Source of the DNA: DASRJG01 sp964647625 | GTDB lineage: Bacteria > Acidobacteriota > Polarisedimenticolia > Polarisedimenticolales > DASRJG01 | Assembly (NCBI GenBank): GCA_964647625.1 | Contig: CAZYHZ010000043.1 | Span: 1 to 36,508 of the forward strand | DNA length: 36,508 nt | Reading direction: 5' to 3' | Shown here: positions 7,301 through 14,550 of the stretch, piece by piece | Numbering within the stretch: position 1 is the first letter of the stretch | Layout: every line of letters starts with the position of its first letter | The notes under the pieces: generated by a model | Database searches by the model: none | Told to the model about the DNA's origin: nothing | What the model saw: only the letters and a program-made list of their open reading frames with translations | Made by a program: the position numbers and the translations under genes

Positions 7301-9805
7301 ATGGCCCTCGATCGCGAGAAGACGTTCCTGAATGCCGAGCGGCTGCTCAAGCAGGGGAAGGCGGGTCCGGCTCTGGACGAATGCCGGCGCCTGGCGGAGG
7401 ACGCGCCGAAAGACCTGCTGATGCTCAACCGGATCGGCGACTTCCTGGCGAGGAGCAATCGCCCCGCCGACGCGATCGTGTACTACGAGATGATCGTCGC
7501 GGACTTCGCCGCGTCCGGGTTCTACCCGAAGGCGATCGCGATCCTCAAGAAGATCATCAAGGTCGATCCCAACTACGTCGCCGCCGTCGTGAGGCTCGGC
7601 GAGCTCAACGTTCGCCAGAAGCTCCCCGGCGAGGCGCGCACCTGGTTCCTCCAGGCGGCCGAGGCCTATCTCCGCAGTCGCGATTTCGGCAAGGCGCGCG
7701 AGGTGTTCGCGAAGCTGACGCAAGCCGATCCGACGAACCTCGCCTACGTCGCGCGTCTGGCCGATGCCGCCGCGGCGGCCGGCGATCGCGAGGGCGCGGG
7801 GCTCGAGTTCGCGGCACTCGGGGGCCGGATGCTCGCGGCCGGAAAGCCCGAGGAGGCCGAGAAGGCCTATCGGCGCGCGGCGGAGCTGCTCCCCGATCGG
7901 GTCGAGCCGACGGCCGGACTGGCGCGATGCCGTGCCGCCGCCGGCGACAGGGACGAAGCGCTCAGGCTCGCCGAGAAGGCCTGGGCCACGGGCGGAGCGC
8001 CGCCGGGACTCGCGGACGAGATTTTTTCGATGCTCGTCCAGCTCGGGGACACGAAGCTCGCCGCGACGGTTCTGCTCGATCCGCGATCGGATACGCTCTC
8101 CGACGAGACCGTCGAGACCGCATTCAAGGCCGCGGCGAGCCGGGGCGATCTCGACGGGACGTGGGCCCGCTTCGAGCCGATGTTCGATCGGGCCGCGCGC
8201 GCCAAGCAGCTCGACCGGCTCGCGCAGCGCTTCGATCGGATCGCGCGCATCGAGGACGGCGGAGATCCCCGCGCGCTGGAGAAGCTCGTCGAAATCCGCA
8301 AGGGCGAGGGGAACCGTCCCGCCGCCGCAAGGGCCGTCGAGCGCCTGATCCGCGCGTACCAGGCGAAGGGAGACGCGGCCAAGGTCGCGCCCGCGCTCGA
8401 CGTGTTGAAGCAGCTCGATCCATCGTCACCGCTCCTGTTCGTCGGGAGGACACCCGGAGCGGCGGGTCCCGCGGGAGCGCCCGCGGCCTCTCAGGCCGCC
8501 TCGGCGCCCGAGCCGCCGGCGGCGAAGTCGGTCTTCGAAACGCCCGCGGTCCCCGTCGCGCCGCAGGACCAGGAGTTCGTCAGCGGGAACATGACCGAGG
8601 CCGAAGTCTTCGAAAAGTACGGGCTCAGGCGCGAAGCGCTCCAGCAGGTCCGGCAGATCACCGACCGTTTTCCCGGGCACCTGCCCGCGCAAGAAAAGCT
8701 GGTCGGCTTCCTGAGGGCACAGCCCGATCGCGGAGCGCTCAAGGAGGGACTGGTCGGGCTCGCGATGGCCAAGCGCGCCCTGGGCGACACCGAAGGCGCC
8801 CGTCGCGCGGCCAGCGAGGCGGCCGCCATGGGAGTGCTCGAGCCCGAGGTGCGCGCCTTCTTCGAGAGGTTTTCGCTCCTGCCTCGCGAGCAGCCGGCCG
8901 CAGCGCCGGCACCGCCTCCGACCCCGTCTCCGGCTGCTTCCGCACCTCCGTCTCAGTCCCCGCCGCCGCTCGCCACGCCGATCACCCGGGCGGAGGAGGA
9001 AGACCTCGAGGTCCTCTTCGACGACGCCGACGGGGGCGAGAGCGAAGCGCCTCTGCCCGGCGACGACGTCCTCGAGGAGATTCGCTTCTATCTCGACCAG
9101 GGAATGATGCAGGACGCTGCGACGCGGATCGCGCAGGCGCGAGCGGCGGGCATCGACCCCCAGGCTCTCGACGCGCTCGCCGCACGGGTCACGGCGGCCC
9201 CGGCCTCGGTTCCCGCGGAGGGCGGCGGTTCGGAGGCGGACGAAGCCGAGCCGTCCGAGCTGCTTCTCGACGAGGCCGATCTGTCGTCCATCACCGACGC
9301 GCTCGAGGCTCAATTCGGTCCCGACGCCGCCGAAGGAGCCGACGAGCCGCACGCCGCGCCCGAGAGCGAGCAATCTGTGGACGAGGTCTTCGGGGCGTTC
9401 AAGGAGCAGGTGAAGGCCGCGGTCGATGCCGGCGATTTTCGAACGCACTACGACCTCGGCATCGCTTACAAGGAAATGGGTCTGCTCGACGACGCCGTCG
9501 CCGAGTTCCGCGTCGCCGCCGGCACGCCGGAGCTGTACCGCGAAGCGTGCAGCATGCTGGGTCTGTGCCACCGGGAGCGAGGGGAGCTCGCCGACGCGAT
9601 TCGGTGGTATCGCAGCGCGATCGACGCTCCCGGCAGCGACGAGGCACCGCTTTCGGGGCTTCGGTACGACCTCGCCGGGACGCTCGAGCAGAGCGGCGAC
9701 CTTCAGGGCGCCTACGACCTGTTCTCGCGGATCGTGGCCGACGAGCCGGGATTCCGCGACGTCGAGCTGCGCGTCGCCCGGCTCAAGCGTCTGCTGGACG
9801 CTTGA
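7301..9805 (+). CDS. Large tetratricopeptide-repeat protein with Pro/Ala-rich and acidic linkers
   Basis: An 834-residue protein made almost wholly of TPR helices, with no enzymatic domain recognised. The N-terminal part (residues 1 to about 380) is a TPR array, for example DAIVYYEMIVADF, KAIAILKKIIKVDPNY and EEAEKAYRRAAELLPDR. A Pro/Ala-rich linker follows near 385-420, a second helical segment (AEVFEKYGLRREALQQVRQI) and another Pro-rich stretch near 535-565. An acidic region precedes C-terminal TPRs with FRTHYDLGIAYKEMGLLDDA, a motif seen in deltaproteobacterial and acidobacterial TPR proteins. No signal peptide or membrane segment is visible, so it is probably a cytoplasmic scaffold. ATG at 7301 has TAGGAGG just before it. 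It lies 7 bases after rplS. Function unknown. Confidence 0.88.
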   Translation: MALDREKTFLNAERLLKQGKAGPALDECRRLAEDAPKDLLMLNRIGDFLARSNRPADAIVYYEMIVADFAASGFYPKAIAILKKIIKVDPNYVAAVVRLGELNVRQKLPGEARTWFLQAAEAYLRSRDFGKAREVFAKLTQADPTNLAYVARLADAAAAAGDREGAGLEFAALGGRMLAAGKPEEAEKAYRRAAELLPDRVEPTAGLARCRAAAGDRDEALRLAEKAWATGGAPPGLADEIFSMLVQLGDTKLAATVLLDPRSDTLSDETVETAFKAAASRGDLDGTWARFEPMFDRAARAKQLDRLAQRFDRIARIEDGGDPRALEKLVEIRKGEGNRPAAARAVERLIRAYQAKGDAAKVAPALDVLKQLDPSSPLLFVGRTPGAAGPAGAPAASQAASAPEPPAAKSVFETPAVPVAPQDQEFVSGNMTEAEVFEKYGLRREALQQVRQITDRFPGHLPAQEKLVGFLRAQPDRGALKEGLVGLAMAKRALGDTEGARRAASEAAAMGVLEPEVRAFFERFSLLPREQPAAAPAPPPTPSPAASAPPSQSPPPLATPITRAEEEDLEVLFDDADGGESEAPLPGDDVLEEIRFYLDQGMMQDAATRIAQARAAGIDPQALDALAARVTAAPASVPAEGGGSEADEAEPSELLLDEADLSSITDALEAQFGPDAAEGADEPHAAPESEQSVDEVFGAFKEQVKAAVDAGDFRTHYDLGIAYKEMGLLDDAVAEFRVAAGTPELYREACSMLGLCHRERGELADAIRWYRSAIDAPGSDEAPLSGLRYDLAGTLEQSGDLQGAYDLFSRIVADEPGFRDVELRVARLKRLLDA

Positions 9806-9836
9806 CGCGGATTCGCCCTCCCCGCACGGGGGCCGT

Positions 9837-9842
9837 TATACT
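9837..9842 (+). promoter_or_regulatory. -10-like TATACT upstream of the activator-like regulator
   Basis: TATACT lies 40 bases before the ATG at 9883 in a 77-base gap, with a Shine-Dalgarno GAGGAGG at 9871-9877. No matching -35 is found at 16-18 bases. A short GC hairpin (CCCCG-CA-CGGGG, 9820-9831) stands immediately upstream and could weakly terminate the TPR transcript or act at the promoter. Confidence 0.4.
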
Positions 9843-9882
9843 CGCCTGGTGAGGATCTACCACCCTGGTCGAGGAGGACACC

Positions 9883-11004
9883 ATGCTCTCCCCGCTTGCC
9901 GTCGTCCTGGAAGATGACGTTTCGGCTCACGCCGATGCTCGCTCGGCTCTCGGAAGAGCCGGGGTCGAAGTCGTCGTGGTTCGAACGCCTGAGGAAGCGT
10001 CGGCCGTCGTGCAGTCCCGCCCACACGCGATCCTCGCGGTGGCGCCGCGAGCCTCCGTCGACGTCTGGGCGGGTGCGATCGCGCGCCTGTCCCGCGCCCG
10101 CGCGGAAGCGCTGCGGTCGCCGTCTCATCCGAAAATTGACGGCGCGTCGGAGCAAGCGGACGCTCTGCGCAGCCGTGTCCGGGAGCTGGCGGCGGCTTCA
10201 GGCCCGGTTCTGCTCGTCGGCGAGTCCGGCAGCGGTCGGACCCACGCCGCGCGGAGCATCCACGCCCAGTCGGGGCCCGACGCGCCGTTCGTCGTCGTGA
10301 CCGCGGAAGACCGCGAGGCGGTCGATGCGGCGCTCAAGGGTGGCCACGGAACCCTGTTCCTTCCCGCGATCGAGGACACGAGCTGGGGATTCCAGGATCA
10401 TCTCGCGTCATCCGTCGCGAGCGGCGGCGCGCGGTTGATGGCCTCGACGCGCGTCGATCCTGACGATTCCGGAAGCCGCGGGATGCTTTCGCCCGAGCTG
10501 GTGAAGACGCTCTCGCGCTCGATCGTTCGCGTTCCCGCCCTGCGCGAGCGCTCCGGGGACGTCGCTCCGCTCGCTCGTGCGTTCATCGACGATCTGCGGC
10601 GGCTGAACGGGCTCGGCCCGATCACGATCAACGACGACGCCTCGGCTGCACTGGCGCGCTACCGCTGGCCCGGGAACGTCCGGCAGCTCCGGCACGCGAT
10701 CGAGGCCGCGGTGACGATCGCCCGGAAGGGTGTCGTCCGGATCGAAGACCTACCGGACGACGTGCGCTCGGCTGCATCGTCGGTGCAAGCGGACCGCCGG
10801 TTCCGGGACGCGAAGCGCACGGTCGTCGATGCGTTCGAGCGGGCGTATCTCGAGGATCTGCTCAAGCGCCACGGCGGCAACGTCACGGGCGCCGCGGAGC
10901 AGGCGGGCATGCTGCGCTCGGCGCTCCAGCGACTCCTGCGGAAGCACGACCTCCACTCGGCGGACTTCCGCCGCCGCGCCGGCGCCGATCGATTCGTGTC
11001 TTGA
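9883..11004 (+). CDS. Degenerate sigma-54-activator-like regulator with Fis-type DNA-binding domain
   Basis: Built like an NtrC-family response regulator but eroded. Residues 1-80 resemble a receiver with the acidic LEDD intact, but the expected phospho-acceptor position falls in ILAVAP, with no Asp. The AAA+ part has GESGSGRT (113-120), where Arg119 replaces the Walker A Lys. The Walker B segment reads GTLFLPAI instead of GTLFLDEI, and the space that should contain the GAFTGA loop is missing. Downstream parts survive: LRERSGDVAPLA, YRWPGNVRQLRHAIE and a Fis helix-turn-helix (about 323-356, NVTGAAEQAGMLRSALQRLL). It should still bind DNA but not remodel sigma-54 polymerase. At 373 residues it is shorter than a typical activator (about 450). 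Its stop overlaps the next gene by 4 bases. Confidence 0.85.
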   Translation: MLSPLAVVLEDDVSAHADARSALGRAGVEVVVVRTPEEASAVVQSRPHAILAVAPRASVDVWAGAIARLSRARAEALRSPSHPKIDGASEQADALRSRVRELAAASGPVLLVGESGSGRTHAARSIHAQSGPDAPFVVVTAEDREAVDAALKGGHGTLFLPAIEDTSWGFQDHLASSVASGGARLMASTRVDPDDSGSRGMLSPELVKTLSRSIVRVPALRERSGDVAPLARAFIDDLRRLNGLGPITINDDASAALARYRWPGNVRQLRHAIEAAVTIARKGVVRIEDLPDDVRSAASSVQADRRFRDAKRTVVDAFERAYLEDLLKRHGGNVTGAAEQAGMLRSALQRLLRKHDLHSADFRRRAGADRFVS

Positions 11005-11855
11005 CAGCGGCGCAGCGAGGCGTGCGCTGGCGCCTGATCGTGGACGGGACTGACGACGGCGCGTGGAACATGGCCGTCGACGAGGCGATCCTCGAGGCGT
11101 GCGAAGGCGCCGCCTCCAGCGTGCCCACGCTCCGGCTGTACGGGTGGACGCCGGCGGCCGTCTCCCTCGGAAGAACGCAAGACGCCCGGGGCTCGCACGA
11201 TCCCGAGGCGTTGCGCGAATTCGGATTCGACCTCGTGCGACGCCCGTCGGGCGGGGAGACGGTGCTTCACGAGCTCGAGCGGACCTACGCCGTGGTCGGT
11301 GGATTGCGCTCGATTGCGTTTCCCGGAGGCGTCGTCGAGACCTACCGGGCGATTTCGCACGCGCTGATCGCCGGGCTGTCCCGCCTCGGGATCGCGGCGG
11401 CGGGAGCGCCCCCACGCAGGCCTCCGGGCCGCGCCGCGACCCCGGTGTGCTTCGAGCACGCCGGAGCGTTCGAGATCGCGGTCTCCGGCCGCAAGCTCGT
11501 CGGCTCCGCGCAGGCGCGCCGCCGCACGGCATTCCTCCAGCACGGATCGATTCCGTTCCGGCTCGATCCCGACCGCTTGGGATTCGTCCTCGGCCGCGCG
11601 GTCGATGGATCGAAGTTCATCGATCTCGAGCGAGCCTCACGGCGCTCGATCGAATCCGCGGAGCTCGACCGCGCGATCGTCGCCGGATTCGAAGAGGCGC
11701 TCGGAGCTCGGTTCGACCGCTCTGCGTTGACCGAGGCGGAATCGCTGCGCGCCGCAGAGCTTCGGTGCTGGAAGTACGACTCGATCTCGTGGACGGCGGG
11801 CGGCCGCATCGGGGCGCGCGAGGCGCGCTGGGGGCCCGTGGGCCCTAGGATCTAG
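11001..11855 (+). CDS. Lipoate-protein ligase / octanoyltransferase family protein (LipM-like)
   Basis: Cofactor transferase of the biotin/lipoate A-B ligase fold, likely moving octanoyl or lipoyl groups onto lipoyl domains of 2-oxoacid dehydrogenases or GcvH. The N-terminal region with NMAVDEAIL, the substrate loop VRRPSGGETVLHE, the PVCFEHAGAFEI segment whose Cys aligns with the acyl-accepting Cys of LipM, and GRKLVGSAQARR with LQHGSIPF support this. Glu replaces the usual Arg or Gly after GG in the substrate loop. The TTG at 11001 forms TTGA with the regulator stop; GTG at 11022 is an alternative. The 3' end overlaps the convergent PBP gene by 11 bases. LipM versus LplA cannot be settled by eye. 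Confidence 0.85.
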   Translation: MTAAQRGVRWRLIVDGTDDGAWNMAVDEAILEACEGAASSVPTLRLYGWTPAAVSLGRTQDARGSHDPEALREFGFDLVRRPSGGETVLHELERTYAVVGGLRSIAFPGGVVETYRAISHALIAGLSRLGIAAAGAPPRRPPGRAATPVCFEHAGAFEIAVSGRKLVGSAQARRRTAFLQHGSIPFRLDPDRLGFVLGRAVDGSKFIDLERASRRSIESAELDRAIVAGFEEALGARFDRSALTEAESLRAAELRCWKYDSISWTAGGRIGAREARWGPVGPRI

Positions 11856-14400
11856 TCGCGGCCCCGAGGAGCACGACCTCGGCGGGGCGTCCGTCCTTTC
11901 CGACCCACGGCGCCGGATCGACCTTGCCGTCGAGGCCGGACGGGAGCCGCTCGGTGTGTCCGGGCACGGTGCGGATCTTCACGGTCACGGGGCCGTCCTC
12001 GGGAGAGGCGATCGTCAGGGATCGGCGCGCGGGGTCGATCGACAGCGACGGCTCGGTCTTCTGCATCTCGGCGAGGTCGTCTTCGGGAACGACGAGCACG
12101 CCGTGGTCGTCGAGCGCGTACCGCGCCAGGATCCACGGCAACCTCAGCCGTGCGTGCTCTTCCGCCGAGCAATCGGCGGTCGGCTCCGTCCCCTGGAGGA
12201 AGGTCTCGCGAATCGGCTCGGCACAACCGGCCGCGTCCACGGCCCGCAGCCCGGTGGCGTGGTCGACTGTCTGGTGCGTGACGCCGTCGACTTCGGGAAA
12301 CGGAAGAGGCGGGACCTCTCGGAGCGCCTCCTCCATGAACGACTGCCAGATCGGGAGAGCGGCCTGCGCGCCGGTTTCCTTCGACCCGAGCGTCTTTTTC
12401 GTGTCGAATCCGACCCACACGCCGACCACGAGATCGGGGGTGTAGCCGATGAACCAGGCGTCCGTGAAGTCGTCGGTGGTGCCGGTCTTCCCGGCGAGCG
12501 GGCGGCCGAGGCTGGCCGCGGCGGCCCCCGTTCCGTCGGTGATCACGCCTTCGAGCAGCGCGTTCATGACCGCCGAGACCTGAGGGGAGAGCACCTCGCG
12601 CGCCGCGGGCTTCGACTGCTCGAGCACCGAGCCCTCCCGCGATCTCACGGATTCGATCATCGTCGGCTCGAGGCGCACGCCCTGATTGGCGAACGCGCCG
12701 TAGGCGCTCGTCATCTCGAACAGGCTGACCTCGAATGCACCGAGCGCCATCGACGGGTACGGCTGCAGGGCGGTCGTGATGCCGAGCTGGCGGGCCAGGT
12801 CGATCACGGGCTGGAACCCCGTGCGGTCGAGGACCTTCACGGCGGAGATGTTCGCGGATTTTTCCAGCGCCTCGCGGAGCGTCAGCAGCCCGTAGTACTT
12901 CTTCCCGTAGTTTTCGGGTTGATAGACGCTCAGTGTTCCCGGCTCGACGAACACCGTCGGAGCGTCGAGGATGCGCTCGGACGGCGTCATGCCGCGCTGC
13001 AGCGCGGCCGCATAGACGAACGGCTTGAACGACGAGCCGGCCTGGCGGCGCGCCTGCATCGCACGGTCGAACTCGCTCCGCCTGAAATCCATCCCGCCGA
13101 CGAGCGCGCGCACGGCGCCGGTCAAGGGGTCGATGGCGACCAGCGCGCCTTCCACCTTCGGCTCTTGCTCGAGCGCGAACACGGCGTGCTCCGGGATCTT
13201 CGCCGACAGGACGCGCACGCGGACGATGTCGCCCCGGTGGGCCAGCGCCGCCGGGTCGCCGCGACCGGTCCAGGCGATGCCCTCCGCATCGAGGGAGCCT
13301 TCGAGGGAGCCGACCTTGATCCGCGCCTTGCCCCGGCTGGTCTGGAGGACGACGCCGTCGTACGTGCCGCCCTCGTTGACGCCCTCGCGCCACGACGCCG
13401 ACGCCCACGACTCGGGGTCCTTTCCGGGCCCGACCTTGTCGATGCGGCCCCGCCATCCTTGACGCTTGTCGAGCTCGCGCAGGCCCTTGTCGATGGCCGC
13501 GTTCGCGATCTTCTGGTAGGCGACGTCGATGCCGGTGCGCACCTCGAGGCCGCCCTGGTAGACGCCCTCCTCGCCGTAGCGGGCCTGGAGCGTCCGCCGC
13601 ACCTCCTCGACGAAGTACGGCGCGACGTCGATCGCGTCGCGCTTCTGGGTCAAGACCAACGGCTCCCGGCGCGCCTCGTCCGCGCGCTGGCCCGTGATGG
13701 CGCCGCTCGCGACCATGCGGTCGAGCACGTGGCTGCGGCGCTTGACCGCCGCGTCGGGGTTCCGGAACGGGCTCAACGACTCCGGGCGCTGGATCAGCCC
13801 GGCGAGCAGCGACGATTCGGCGAGGTCGAGCTCGGGTGCGTGCTTGCCGAAGTAGAACTCGGACGCCGCCTCGAGGCCGTACCGGCCGTGTCCCATGTAA
13901 ACCTGGTTGCAATACATCCTTAGGATCTCGTCCTTCGAGTACTTCCGCTCGATCTCGACGGCGAGGAGCATCTCCTGGATCTTTCTCCGCGGCGTCTTGT
14001 CGGGCTTCAGGAAGAGATTGCGGGAGAGCTGCTGGGTGATCGTGCTCGCCCCCTGCTGGAGCGAGAGGGTCGTCAGGTCGTGCCAGGCGGCGCGCGCGAT
14101 CCCCTTGACGTCGACGCCGCCGTGCTCGTAGAAGCTCGAGTCCTCGACCGCGATCAAAGCCTGAAGGAATGTCTTCGGGATGTCCTTCTGGGCGAGGAGC
14201 GTGCGGCGCTGCTCCCCGTAGCTTCCGATCGTCGATCCGTCGCGCGCGAGCACCCGCGTGTTCAGGGGAGGCGTGTAGTGGTCGAGCGCCTCGACGTCCG
14301 GAAGGTCGAACTTCAGGCCGTGCCCGAGCACCGCGCCGCCGAACGCCGCGGGAATGAGGAGAGCGCCCAGAAGGAGCGTCCGTCTCTGCGATCGGCTCAT
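11845..14400 (-). CDS. Class A penicillin-binding protein (PBP1A-type transglycosylase/transpeptidase)
   Basis: Bifunctional peptidoglycan polymerase, anchored by one N-terminal membrane helix (about residues 7-27) and acting in the periplasm. The GT51 domain has the catalytic Glu86 in VEDSSFYEHGGVD, plus GASTITQQLSRNLFL and KYSKDEILRMYCNQVYMG. The transpeptidase has the SSFK tetrad with Ser456 and Lys459, SAN, and KTGTT with Lys638. An OB-like insertion between the domains has the usual PBP1A position. After the transpeptidase about 150 extra residues follow, containing two Cys and charged stretches, without a recognised domain. Length is 851 residues. The ATG at 14400 lacks a Shine-Dalgarno but has a TGcTAACCT extended -10-like motif 8 bases upstream. 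Confidence 0.93.
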   Translation of the reverse strand: MSRSQRRTLLLGALLIPAAFGGAVLGHGLKFDLPDVEALDHYTPPLNTRVLARDGSTIGSYGEQRRTLLAQKDIPKTFLQALIAVEDSSFYEHGGVDVKGIARAAWHDLTTLSLQQGASTITQQLSRNLFLKPDKTPRRKIQEMLLAVEIERKYSKDEILRMYCNQVYMGHGRYGLEAASEFYFGKHAPELDLAESSLLAGLIQRPESLSPFRNPDAAVKRRSHVLDRMVASGAITGQRADEARREPLVLTQKRDAIDVAPYFVEEVRRTLQARYGEEGVYQGGLEVRTGIDVAYQKIANAAIDKGLRELDKRQGWRGRIDKVGPGKDPESWASASWREGVNEGGTYDGVVLQTSRGKARIKVGSLEGSLDAEGIAWTGRGDPAALAHRGDIVRVRVLSAKIPEHAVFALEQEPKVEGALVAIDPLTGAVRALVGGMDFRRSEFDRAMQARRQAGSSFKPFVYAAALQRGMTPSERILDAPTVFVEPGTLSVYQPENYGKKYYGLLTLREALEKSANISAVKVLDRTGFQPVIDLARQLGITTALQPYPSMALGAFEVSLFEMTSAYGAFANQGVRLEPTMIESVRSREGSVLEQSKPAAREVLSPQVSAVMNALLEGVITDGTGAAAASLGRPLAGKTGTTDDFTDAWFIGYTPDLVVGVWVGFDTKKTLGSKETGAQAALPIWQSFMEEALREVPPLPFPEVDGVTHQTVDHATGLRAVDAAGCAEPIRETFLQGTEPTADCSAEEHARLRLPWILARYALDDHGVLVVPEDDLAEMQKTEPSLSIDPARRSLTIASPEDGPVTVKIRTVPGHTERLPSGLDGKVDPAPWVGKDGRPAEVVLLGAATRS

Positions 14401-14408
14401 GCCGTTCG

Positions 14409-14417
14409 AGGTTAGCA
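14409..14417 (-). promoter_or_regulatory. Extended -10-like element 8 bases before the PBP start
   Basis: On the minus strand the sequence reads TGcTAACCT. The hexamer (14409-14414) ends 8 bases before the ATG at 14400, with no Shine-Dalgarno between. Transcription would be expected to begin at or next to the start codon, giving a leaderless mRNA. Confidence 0.5.
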
Positions 14418-14538
14418 CGCAGCGTGCCCGGCGGAGCTGCGTGGTTTTTCCCACCGGCGGGGTGCCGGATGTAGGAAGCCCGACACGGGACCGTCCGCCG
14501 CCTGACACGGTCGTCGGCAGGGCCTTGGGGGCGTCGTC

Positions 14539-14544
14539 TACGAT
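14539..14544 (+). promoter_or_regulatory. -10-like TACGAT 6 bases before the lysine-pathway fusion gene
   Basis: TACGAT is followed by 6 bases and the ATG at 14551; no ribosome-binding site is present. The 150-base intergenic region 14401-14550 contains this element and the divergent PBP promoter and no other recognised feature. Confidence 0.4.
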
Positions 14545-14550
14545 GCGCGG

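Noticed and set aside
9802..9807. TTGACG as -35 for the regulator promoter
   Set aside because: It is 29 bases from TATACT, outside the usual spacing.
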